NCBI RefSeq assembly: GCF_028464145.1
Contig: NZ_JAQPCG010000004.1
Span: forward strand, 248,001 to 312,000
Direction: 5' to 3'
Source: Maribacter sp. PR1
Lineage (GTDB): Bacteria > Bacteroidota > Bacteroidia > Flavobacteriales > Flavobacteriaceae
Length of the DNA stretch: 64,000 nucleotides
This document shows, piece by piece, positions 25,914 to 33,616 of the stretch (positions are counted from its first letter, which is position 1; every line of letters starts with the position of its first letter). Made by a program: the position numbers and the translations under genes. A model generated the notes under the pieces. The model searched no databases. It saw nothing but the letters and a program-made list of their open reading frames with translations, and was not told the origin of the DNA.

Positions 25914-27707
25914 ATGATTAAAAAAGCGTTGTTTTATTTATTTCTAATCATGCTTGCTGTTGTTTTGTTTTTAAACACAAACTTTAAAACAATCGCCGCA
26001 GGAATTGCAATTTTGCTTTTAGGCATGATTATGTTGGAAGATGGGTTTAAGGTATTTGCGAAAGGCCCTCTACAAAAAATTTTAAAAAAGACGACAGACA
26101 AACTTTACAAGAGCATTTCAGCTGGTGCAGCCGTCACTGCATTGATTCAATCAAGTTCATTGGTATCCGCAGTAACCATATCTTTTGTTAGTGCAGGGTT
26201 GATAACTCTCAGTGGTGGTATGGGCATAATTTTTGGCGCCAATATTGGAACAACTGCCACGGCTTGGCTTATTGCAAGTTTTGGTCTAAAAATCAACATT
26301 GCGATTTTGGCTATGCCTATGCTCATATTTGGGATTGTTTTTTCCTTACAGGAAAAAGCTCATTTAAAAGGACTTGGGAATATTCTAGCAGGATTGGGAT
26401 TTTTCTTTTTGGGAATACATTACATGAAAGAAGGTTTTGATGTATTTAAAGAATATATTGATCTTACCCAGTATGCCATTCCCGGTTTCTTAGGGGTTGT
26501 TGTATATGTGGGTATAGGAATCATTGTTACCTCAATTCTTCAATCCAGCAGTGCAACTTTGGCGTTGATATTGACCGCCTTGGCTGCCGGACAAATACAA
26601 TATGAGAATGCCTTGGCCTTGGCTATTGGCGCCAATATCGGAACAACCATAACAGCAATATTGGGCTCCATAAGTTCTAACGTTGCAGGGAAAAGATTAG
26701 CGGGAGCCCATTTAATTTTTAATTTCGTTACAGGAACTGTAGCCTTGGCAATCATTTTTCCTCTTGCCAATTTCGTGAATTACCTATCCATAATCACCGG
26801 GGTTTCTAGTGAGAACTTTACGCTAAAATTGGCAATATTCCATACCATATTCAACATCTTGGGCGTAATTATTATGATACCGCTTATAAAAAAGACCGAA
26901 AGACTTCTAATCAAATTTTTCAAAGAAAATAAACAAAAAGACATTGAACAACCTAAGTATCTAAATGAGAGCATACTGAAGTTTCCAAGCACGGTAGTAT
27001 CGGCATTAACCTTGGAATCAAAATATATGTATGAAAACGCCATTTTCGAAATAATAGCACATGCCCTAAATATTCACCGGGAAGATATTAAATCCGACTT
27101 GGACCCGAGGCAAATTTTAAAAAAAACAAAAGAGGATTTTAAAACAGATGTTCGCAACCTATACTATAGTAAAGTAAAAACCATATATGGTGAAATACTA
27201 CGATATGCGACCACTGCTCAAAGTACCTTGAAAATGGGAAAAGACCTAAACGATAGAATTTCAGAAATCAAGATTGCCAACCGTAAAATGGTAGAAATCA
27301 TAAAAGTTGTTTTGGAACTGGGATTAAACGTATCGCTCTATCGTGACTCAGAAAATATTCATATGGTTAAGGAGTATAACAAGTTTCGAGAGAAAATAAT
27401 AAGGGTATTGCGGGTGGTATATTTATTAAGGACCCAGGTGGATAAGGAAATTTACGATACAAAACTTTTAACTCTTAAAGAAAAAGCCAAAGACGGAAAA
27501 TATCAATCCACCAAATCTATCAACGCACTCATAAGGGCTAATCTAATTTCCCCTCAGATGGCATCCTCTTTGGTAAATGATAAAGACAACTTAAACGAAA
27601 TCATTAAAAATCTAATAGAAGTTGCAGAACTTCTCTATGGAGAAAAAGATTCCCTGTTGGAAACAGCCGAGCACAAAGTTGAGCATAAAATAACTATGGA
27701 AAATTAA
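25914..27707 (+). CDS. Na+/Pi cotransporter family protein with PhoU-like tail
   Basis: The 597-residue protein has about 8-9 membrane segments and the two inverted Na/Pi repeats with Q-S-S-S (A-L-I-Q-S-S-S-L and I-L-Q-S-S-S-A) plus twin G-A-N-I-G-T-T motifs, which form the ion and phosphate site. Residues about 350-597 are helical and PhoU-like. It probably imports phosphate with sodium, fitting a marine cell. It precedes the stress island but lacks its palindromic box. Confidence 0.92.
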   Translation: MIKKALFYLFLIMLAVVLFLNTNFKTIAAGIAILLLGMIMLEDGFKVFAKGPLQKILKKTTDKLYKSISAGAAVTALIQSSSLVSAVTISFVSAGLITLSGGMGIIFGANIGTTATAWLIASFGLKINIAILAMPMLIFGIVFSLQEKAHLKGLGNILAGLGFFFLGIHYMKEGFDVFKEYIDLTQYAIPGFLGVVVYVGIGIIVTSILQSSSATLALILTALAAGQIQYENALALAIGANIGTTITAILGSISSNVAGKRLAGAHLIFNFVTGTVALAIIFPLANFVNYLSIITGVSSENFTLKLAIFHTIFNILGVIIMIPLIKKTERLLIKFFKENKQKDIEQPKYLNESILKFPSTVVSALTLESKYMYENAIFEIIAHALNIHREDIKSDLDPRQILKKTKEDFKTDVRNLYYSKVKTIYGEILRYATTAQSTLKMGKDLNDRISEIKIANRKMVEIIKVVLELGLNVSLYRDSENIHMVKEYNKFREKIIRVLRVVYLLRTQVDKEIYDTKLLTLKEKAKDGKYQSTKSINALIRANLISPQMASSLVNDKDNLNEIIKNLIEVAELLYGEKDSLLETAEHKVEHKITMEN

Positions 27708-27780
27708 TGCTTTTTTAAGTATTGTTCTTGTCTTCTTTATAGTAAAAAATCAGAAAACAAATACCAGGAAACAGGATTTT

Positions 27781-28302
27781 TTACAGATGGTCTTCGTCCT
27801 TAAAAATAGGGTCTAGTCTATCCGCAATTTTCCTGATAAAAAGTGGCACATCCTTTATAATGGATTCCCCTGTGATGGCATCCACCCCTTTCATTTTATA
27901 GGAGCCTTCCCCAGATGTTGTAAGCACAACTATTCTGTCCTGGTAGTTATCCGTCCTTTCTATAAATATTTTTACTGTTACCGGAGGTTTCCAGTTCTCC
28001 CAAGTATGAACAATCAATAAAGCATCATAATCCTTTGGATTTATCCTTTGCAAATCTTTAATATCGATTACTTGGATGTAAATGGAATCCATGGAGTACC
28101 GATCAACAATTCCCTTGACCACCTTATCCTTAAAATCACTTCCCTGAGCGGCTATCAATAACTTTTTTTCCAAACCTGGAGTTTTAACCTCATAGGGTTC
28201 CACAAGATCCATGGAATATCGATTTTGATACCAAAGTAGAAACAAGAAAAAGACGCTCAATACGCCAAGAAATACATATAAAAATTTTTTAAAACCTTTC
28301 AT
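27781..28302 (-). CDS. Membrane-anchored flavodoxin-like protein
   Basis: The 173-residue protein has one N-terminal membrane segment (about 7-24) and then a Rossmann-like pattern: K-L-L-I-A-A-Q-G-S-D-F-K, D-Y-D-A-L-L-I-V-H-T-W-E-N-W, R-I-V-V-L-T-T-S-G-E-G-S. This looks like a flavodoxin fold exported to or anchored at the periplasmic side. No FMN-loop signature is clear. Function unknown. It lies 81 bp downstream of the small-ORF pair in the same direction and may share its transcript. Confidence 0.6.
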   Translation of the reverse strand: MKGFKKFLYVFLGVLSVFFLFLLWYQNRYSMDLVEPYEVKTPGLEKKLLIAAQGSDFKDKVVKGIVDRYSMDSIYIQVIDIKDLQRINPKDYDALLIVHTWENWKPPVTVKIFIERTDNYQDRIVVLTTSGEGSYKMKGVDAITGESIIKDVPLFIRKIADRLDPIFKDEDHL

Positions 28303-28385
28303 TTTAGTACATTTTAACTTATTCTCGGTTCAATGAAACTCGCCTTCAAATGTTTCAATTAGCTGTAGAAATAGTTGGGTCAGTT

Positions 28386-28604
28386 TTACAATTTCCTATT
28401 TTTGTGAGTCTGTAAATGATGTCTAAGAAGTTCTTTTAAGCTTTCTAGGTAATTCCGTAGCGTATCCACGTCTATATCCGGATGTGTTGAGGATGAAATA
28501 GTTATTGGGCTTTCATCCAAAAATTGGTACAGCTCTGGATAGTTGGTCTCAATATTGCTTACCAGCTTTGTTATGTCGTTCAATATAGGTCGTAAATTAT
28601 TCAT
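28386..28604 (-). CDS. Small hypothetical protein
   Basis: A 72-residue helical protein (M-N-N-L-R-P-I-L-N-D-I-T-K-L-V), no recognised family. It starts 11 bp after the end of the preceding gene on the same strand, so the two form one transcription unit driven by the box at 29120. Confidence 0.65.
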   Translation of the reverse strand: MNNLRPILNDITKLVSNIETNYPELYQFLDESPITISSSTHPDIDVDTLRNYLESLKELLRHHLQTHKNRKL

Positions 28605-28615
28605 AATTCCATGAT

Positions 28616-29065
28616 TCAGTCGTCCATAATGCCTGCGAGTTTTTCACTATCGATGATGTATTCTGTTATCTTGAATACTTCCATTCTATTATTCCGAAAC
28701 GATTTTACAAATTGGGCAATTTCCTCTTCCAAGTGTGCATGTTTCTTCTTCATAAAGTCATGATCCGCATAGTTCGGATTTTCAACCAAATATCCCAATC
28801 GCACCTCATGCTCTAGGATAGTTTCCAAGAGTGCCTTTACCTTCTCCTTAAGACCAAAGAGACTGTTTTTGAGTTTCTTCACAATATCAATATTTTCTGA
28901 TTTTGTTATCCATAAAAAATACTTGTTTACCAGATGATGTAAAAAACTTAGGTCGTCCCGATAAAATTCCAAATCAGATTTCCAATAGTTGGTCAATACA
29001 TAAAGTTCTTCCCATTTTGCATTTTTTGAGAATGAAGTCTGATTGTTTTTTTTCCTATCGCTCAT
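28616..29065 (-). CDS. Hypothetical helical protein, first gene of box-controlled unit
   Basis: A 149-residue, almost wholly alpha-helical cytoplasmic protein rich in charged residues (W-E-E-L-Y-V-L-T-N-Y-W-K-S-D-L, then heptads around L-E-H-E-V-R-L-G-Y). It resembles four-helix-bundle proteins but no family is named with confidence. Its start codon lies 54 bp from a palindromic box with a perfect TATATTTG -7 element, mirror image to the universal stress gene opposite, so it belongs to the island regulon. Confidence 0.7.
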   Translation of the reverse strand: MSDRKKNNQTSFSKNAKWEELYVLTNYWKSDLEFYRDDLSFLHHLVNKYFLWITKSENIDIVKKLKNSLFGLKEKVKALLETILEHEVRLGYLVENPNYADHDFMKKKHAHLEEEIAQFVKSFRNNRMEVFKITEYIIDSEKLAGIMDD

Positions 29066-29089
29066 TACATATCAGTTTTTGATTATCAT

Positions 29090-29133
29090 CAAATATAGCC
29101 GTAGGATAGCGGAATAAAAATGATGAATGTCAT
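29090..29133 (-). promoter_or_regulatory. Box-controlled promoter for gene at 29065
   Basis: Box ATGATGAATGTCAT (29120-29133), -7 element TATATTTG (29097-29090, perfect), at the island's standard 36-bp offset. Confidence 0.75.
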
Positions 29134-29150
29134 AAGCTTCAAATACCTGT

Positions 29151-29194
29151 ATGACATTCGTCATTTCAAGTAAAAATGCCTCTGTCTAATTTTA
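29151..29194 (+). promoter_or_regulatory. Box-controlled promoter for USP gene
   Basis: Perfect box ATGACATTCGTCAT (29151-29164) with -7 element TAATTTTA (29187-29194, one mismatch). The box ends 54 bp before the ATG, the same distance as for the divergent gene. Confidence 0.8.
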
Positions 29195-29218
29195 GAAAGT
29201 TGTATCTAAAATTTAGCG

Positions 29219-30064
29219 ATGAAAACAATTCTGTATGCTACTGACTATTCTGAAGAGTCCATTGCCGCGTTCCATTGGGCTAACTTAATTAAAAAGAAAT
29301 ATGAGGCGAATTTAATTGTGGTCCACGTTTTTAACGACCCTGTTTCTTTGGCTAGTCCGGTTTCTATGACCTATCTTAAAAAAGAAAAAAGTAAATTTCT
29401 GAAACATGGGACGAAATTGAAAAATTTCTGCGAGAAACATCTTGGACATGAATTAGATAATTCAGATATAAAAATTATGGTTGACGAAAATAATTCTGTT
29501 TCAGATGGTATCTTAGAAAAGGCAATAAAGTTGGATGCCAATTTGATTGTGTTAGGAACGAAAGGATCTAGTAAGGGAATAGAGTTTCTTTTTGGGAGTA
29601 CTACAAAGGCCCTGATAAGAAAATCATCTTGTCCAGTTTTGGCCGTTCCTTCAAAATCAAAAATTTCATCAATAGGAAGAATAGTATATACAACCGATTT
29701 TGAACAAGCCGATATTTTTGCCCTCAATAGGCTAATTGATATTGCCAAAAAATTCAATGCCGAAATAAGGGTAGTCCATATTACCACGAAAAATGAATAT
29801 GCTGGTGAAGAGCAAATGAATTGGTTTCAAGAAATGTTATTAGAAAAAGTGGTGTCTCCCAAACTAGAATTCGAGCTCATTTTTTCTGACGAAATATTGG
29901 AAGAATTAAGTTCATATGTTGAAGATTCTGAAGCAGATCTATTGGTAATGTTAGAACGGAAAGAAGATAGTTTTTATCAAAAATATCTGCAGAAAGATAT
30001 GGTAAAGAGAATGGTAAAAAATATTGAAGTTCCTTTACTCAGCTTTAATGTGAGAGGTCTCTAA
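29219..30064 (+). CDS. Universal stress protein, tandem UspA domains
   Basis: The 281-residue protein has two UspA-like halves. The first (1-145) begins K-T-I-L-Y-A-T-D-Y-S and keeps an ATP-binding-like G-T-K-G-S-S-K-G...G-S-T-T motif; the second (about 150-281) begins R-I-V-Y-T-T-D-F and has lost the glycine motif. Tandem USPs of this kind act in the cytoplasm during energy or redox stress. It is the first plus-strand gene of the box regulon. Confidence 0.9.
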   Translation: MKTILYATDYSEESIAAFHWANLIKKKYEANLIVVHVFNDPVSLASPVSMTYLKKEKSKFLKHGTKLKNFCEKHLGHELDNSDIKIMVDENNSVSDGILEKAIKLDANLIVLGTKGSSKGIEFLFGSTTKALIRKSSCPVLAVPSKSKISSIGRIVYTTDFEQADIFALNRLIDIAKKFNAEIRVVHITTKNEYAGEEQMNWFQEMLLEKVVSPKLEFELIFSDEILEELSSYVEDSEADLLVMLERKEDSFYQKYLQKDMVKRMVKNIEVPLLSFNVRGL

Positions 30065-30209
30065 TACTTTTGACAAATCTTCCCTTACCACTATACTTTC
30101 CGTGGCATTCAGCTTATGACCCCATCTGTGCGCTTTCCAAAATCGTTGTTTTGAGTTACCAAAATGGATAGATAATAAAGGTAGTTGAAACGTTTTTTGA
30201 TATAGGAAT

Positions 30210-30311
30210 ATGTATTTCAAAGACAGAATGGATGCTGGCGTGCAATCAACTAAAAGGTGAAAGCAATATAAGAATGAAGTAGTTTTGGCCATATCGCAAT
30301 GTAACAATTGA
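30210..30311 (+). pseudogene. Phosphoribosyltransferase N-terminal remnant
   Basis: One frame from ATG 30210 reads MYFKDRMDAGVQSTKR, a TGA (30258-30260), then KQYKNEVVLAIS and a second stop. Stress-island phosphoribosyltransferases typically begin with F-K-D-R-x-D-A-G-x-x-L and continue K-Y-K-N-x-x-V-V-L-A-I-P-R-G-G-V. The agreement on both sides of the stop points to a decayed gene of that family, lacking everything after the first strand. It fills part of an otherwise empty 458-bp gap. Confidence 0.6.
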
Positions 30312-30456
30312 ACCTGCTTCTATTTCTAGAATAGCAAAATTTACCTATTGCCTTACTCGATATGAGGGACTTATATTCTTCTTAAGGATACATGTTTATT
30401 TTGATGTTTTTAGTTATATAATTTTAAATAAATATGTATTCCCAGTTTTTTTCTAG

Positions 30457-30500
30457 ATGACCAATGTCATATGTCCTTCCCCTTGTAAAAACTAGTTTTG
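30457..30500 (+). promoter_or_regulatory. Box-controlled promoter for PPOX-like/ppsA unit
   Basis: Perfect box ATGACCAATGTCAT (30457-30470) and perfect -7 element TAGTTTTG (30493-30500). Confidence 0.85.
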
Positions 30501-30522
30501 GAAAAAGAAAAGAATCTAGGCC

Positions 30523-30978
30523 ATGAGAAGAAATTTAGAACCCGCTGAAAACATTGAAATTCTGTCCAGCAACTATATAGGAAACTTAGCATACATATTG
30601 GGAGCAAGTCCCTATATAGTGCCAATGACCTATTATTATGACAAAGTAAGCAATACCATTACAAGTTACTCTTCTGAAGGACACAAGATTGCCGCAATGC
30701 GCAAAAACAATACTATAGCTTTAATGGTAAACCAAATTAAATCAGTAGCGAATTGGCAGACTGTTCAAGTACATGGCACTTTTGAAGAATTAAAAGGTAT
30801 TGATGCAAAACATATGCTTCATGAGTTTTCGGAAGGTGTAAAAGATATTTTGAGTCGCAACGAAGGGACAGACACCGAATACATTAGTGAGTTTTCGGCC
30901 AAGATTGAATCGGAAGGTTCGCCCATTGTATTTCGTATTAAAATCAATGAGATTACAGGTAAGAAAAGGGAATCTTAG
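30523..30978 (+). CDS. Pyridoxamine 5'-phosphate oxidase-like FMN-binding protein
   Basis: The 151-residue split-barrel protein has L-A-Y-I-L-G-A-S-P-Y-I-V-P-M-T-Y-Y-Y and a W-Q-T-V-Q-V-H-G-T-F strand, the pattern of the NimA/PPOX-like flavin family. Such proteins bind FMN or F420-like cofactors and reduce small molecules, or act as nitroreductase-like stress proteins. A homologous fold occurs in hypoxia regulons of other bacteria. It precedes PEP synthase by 72 bp and is probably co-transcribed. Confidence 0.8.
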   Translation: MRRNLEPAENIEILSSNYIGNLAYILGASPYIVPMTYYYDKVSNTITSYSSEGHKIAAMRKNNTIALMVNQIKSVANWQTVQVHGTFEELKGIDAKHMLHEFSEGVKDILSRNEGTDTEYISEFSAKIESEGSPIVFRIKINEITGKKRES

Positions 30979-31050
30979 AAAGGTCCTCCATAAGTTTATG
31001 TGTAAACATTTAGCAAATTACCTCCATTAAATCCAAAAATCCTCTTTGTA

Positions 31051-33447
31051 ATGCTTATAAAAAAATTCAGTCATATTGGTATCACGGATATTTCATCTGT
31101 AGGAGGTAAAAATGCCTCTCTGGGAGAAATGTATAATCAATTGTTACCAAAAGGTGTAGGCATTCCCAATGGTTTTGCCAGTACGTCCACTGCTTTTTGG
31201 AATTTCTTAAAGGAAAATGATATACAGCAAGCTCTGGAAAATATCATATCAGGATTGGACAGGAAACAGTATATGAATTTAAACCTAATAGGTACACGGG
31301 CAAGGAACTTAATTCTTAAAAGCGAATTTTCTAAAGCATTTTCTAAAGCAATTATACTTGCCTACAAGGACCTTTGTGGTAATGGTGAATTGGCCGTGGC
31401 CGTGCGCAGTAGTGCAACGGCAGAGGACCTTCCCGATGCCAGTTTTGCAGGTCAACACGATACTTTTTTAAACGTAAAGGGAGAGTCGGAGCTTTTGGAG
31501 GCTGTAAAAAAATGCTTCTCCTCTCTCTATACCGATCGCGCCATCAAATACCGAGAGGATAAGGGATTCAATCACAAAGATGTTGCCCTTTCAGTAGGTG
31601 TACAGCTTATGGTACGTTCAGATAAAAGCTGTTCGGGTGTCGGTTTTACCATAGAACCGGAATCTGGCTTTGAAAACGTTGTTTTACTCTCAGGGGTCTG
31701 GGGCTTGGGTGAAAACATCGTACAAGGCACCGTAAACCCAGACGAGTTTTATGTCTTTAAACCCAACCTTAAGAAAGACATTTACCCCATTATTCAGAAA
31801 AAACTGGGCAACAAAAAACTGACCATGGTCTATGCCTCGGAAAATGAAAAGGAAACCACCTTCAACATCGATACTCCATTAAAGCAGCAAGAACAGTATG
31901 TATTAACCGATAATGAAATTATAACCTTGGCCAAGTGGGCCTTACTAATAGAGGAACATTACCAAAAACCCATGGATATTGAATGGGCCAAGGATGGAAT
32001 CACAAAAGAATTGTTCATCACCCAGGCCCGTCCAGAAACGGTCCATCATACCAAGAATAAAAACATACACGTAGAGTATCAACTGTTGAAGGAGGGCAAA
32101 GTAATGGTAAAAGGAGATGCGGTAGGGTCCAAAATCAAAATTGGCAATCCTGTACTTTTGAACTCTCCCTTAGAAGCAGGACCTTTGACCAAAGAGTCCA
32201 TTATTGTGACAGACACCATTACTCCAGATTGGGATCCTTTGCTGAAAAAGGTTGGCGGAATTATCACAAATAAAGGCGGCAGAACCAGTCATGCGGCCAT
32301 AGTTGCCCGTGAATTGGGCGTTCCGGCAATTGTAGGATGTGGCAACGCTACCGAAAAAATAGTCAACGGCGAAATGATTACTATGTCCTGTGCCCAAGGA
32401 AAGATCGGGTATATCTATAAAGGGGAACTCCCTTTTGAGGAGCGCGAAATCGATTTTTCAGGCATCCATCTTCCAAAAACAGAAGCCAAAATGATTTTGG
32501 CCGATCCCGAAAACGCTTTTCAACTTTCATTTTATCCCAATAATGGAATCGGTTTATTACGGATGGAATTTATCATTACGCATTCCGTCCAGATACACCC
32601 TATGGCCTTGGTGAAATTTGATGAAATAAAAGACTCCAAAGTAAAAAATAAGATAGAGCAATTGACAAGCCAATACGCCAACAGGACCGACTATTTTGTT
32701 GATAAACTAGCGGAAGGAATAGCAGTTATAGCAGCGGCCTTTTATCCAAAAGAAGTCATTGTAAGGTTAAGTGATTTTAAGACGAACGAATATGCCAACC
32801 TAATTGGGGGATCGGATTTTGAACCCTTCGAGGAAAATCCTATGTTGGGTTTTAGGGGTGCATCACGGTACTACAGTGATTTATATAAAGATGGTTTTGC
32901 CCTGGAATGTGCCGCTATAAAAAAAGTACGGGGAAAAATGGGGCTACTGAATCTTAAAGTGATGGTTCCTTTTTGCAGAACTGTCGAAGAAGGTAAAAAA
33001 GTGCTTAAAGTGATGGAAGATAATGGACTTAAACGTTCCGAAAATGGTCTGGAAGTCTATACCATGGTAGAGATTCCAAGCAATGTTATATTAGCCGAAG
33101 AATTTGCAAAAATCTTCGATGGGTTCTCTATTGGGTCTAATGACCTGACCCAATTGACATTGGGCATTGATAGGGATTCTGAAATTATGGGAAAACTGTT
33201 CGACGAAAATGATGTAGCCGCCAAACGCATGATATCTATGGCAATTAAATCTGCAAAAAAATCAAATATAAAAATTGGATTGTGCGGTCAAGCTCCAAGC
33301 GACTTTCCCGAGTTTGCAAAATTCCTGATTCAAGAAGGGATTGATAGTATTTCCTTTAATCCCGATGCTTTACTTCAGGGTATTGAAAATATAAATACTG
33401 CCGAACAACACAAAGCCACTTTCGGAATGGCTGAAAGTAGCAATTAA
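31051..33447 (+). CDS. ppsA: Phosphoenolpyruvate synthase
   Basis: The 798-residue enzyme makes PEP from pyruvate and ATP. It has the N-terminal ATP-grasp domain (V-G-G-K-N-A-S-L-G-E-M near 17-27, V-R-S-S-A-T-A-E-D near 116-124), the swivelling phosphohistidine domain G-G-R-T-S-H-A-A-I-V-A-R-E-L with His414, and the C-terminal TIM barrel ending in G-L-C-G-Q-A-P-S (catalytic Cys). A 5-4-5 inverted repeat GTTTA-TGTG-TAAAC (30994-31007) lies in the leader. In this island it may adjust carbon flow when ATP or oxygen is limiting. Confidence 0.95.
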   Translation: MLIKKFSHIGITDISSVGGKNASLGEMYNQLLPKGVGIPNGFASTSTAFWNFLKENDIQQALENIISGLDRKQYMNLNLIGTRARNLILKSEFSKAFSKAIILAYKDLCGNGELAVAVRSSATAEDLPDASFAGQHDTFLNVKGESELLEAVKKCFSSLYTDRAIKYREDKGFNHKDVALSVGVQLMVRSDKSCSGVGFTIEPESGFENVVLLSGVWGLGENIVQGTVNPDEFYVFKPNLKKDIYPIIQKKLGNKKLTMVYASENEKETTFNIDTPLKQQEQYVLTDNEIITLAKWALLIEEHYQKPMDIEWAKDGITKELFITQARPETVHHTKNKNIHVEYQLLKEGKVMVKGDAVGSKIKIGNPVLLNSPLEAGPLTKESIIVTDTITPDWDPLLKKVGGIITNKGGRTSHAAIVARELGVPAIVGCGNATEKIVNGEMITMSCAQGKIGYIYKGELPFEEREIDFSGIHLPKTEAKMILADPENAFQLSFYPNNGIGLLRMEFIITHSVQIHPMALVKFDEIKDSKVKNKIEQLTSQYANRTDYFVDKLAEGIAVIAAAFYPKEVIVRLSDFKTNEYANLIGGSDFEPFEENPMLGFRGASRYYSDLYKDGFALECAAIKKVRGKMGLLNLKVMVPFCRTVEEGKKVLKVMEDNGLKRSENGLEVYTMVEIPSNVILAEEFAKIFDGFSIGSNDLTQLTLGIDRDSEIMGKLFDENDVAAKRMISMAIKSAKKSNIKIGLCGQAPSDFPEFAKFLIQEGIDSISFNPDALLQGIENINTAEQHKATFGMAESSN

Positions 33448-33513
33448 CACCCAATAAAAGTATGGATGTAATTTTTTAGTTTATTTTAGATTCTTTCAAC
33501 AAATATGATACTT

Positions 33514-33532
33514 TAGGTAAAGAATTTACCTA
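33514..33532. repeat. Perfect inverted repeat upstream of pta
   Basis: TAGGTAAA-GAA-TTTACCTA, 8-bp arms and 3-bp centre, about 84 bp before the pta start. It differs from the island palindrome and is not followed by a T run, so an operator for another regulator is likelier than a terminator. Confidence 0.45.
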
Positions 33533-33616
33533 CTAAATTTCAGCTTATGTTTTTGGTAACTAAATGGGATTGCATCCAAGAATCCCATAAATTTGTAAGC
33601 CAAAAACCTTTGTCCT

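Noticed and set aside
30035-30307. Minus-strand ORF of 90 codons beside the USP gene
   Set aside because: It is antisense to the phosphoribosyltransferase relic and the end of the USP gene, and has no family pattern overall. A short part (K-A-H-R-W-G-H-K-L-N-A-T-E-S) reads protein-like, so a second relic cannot be fully excluded.
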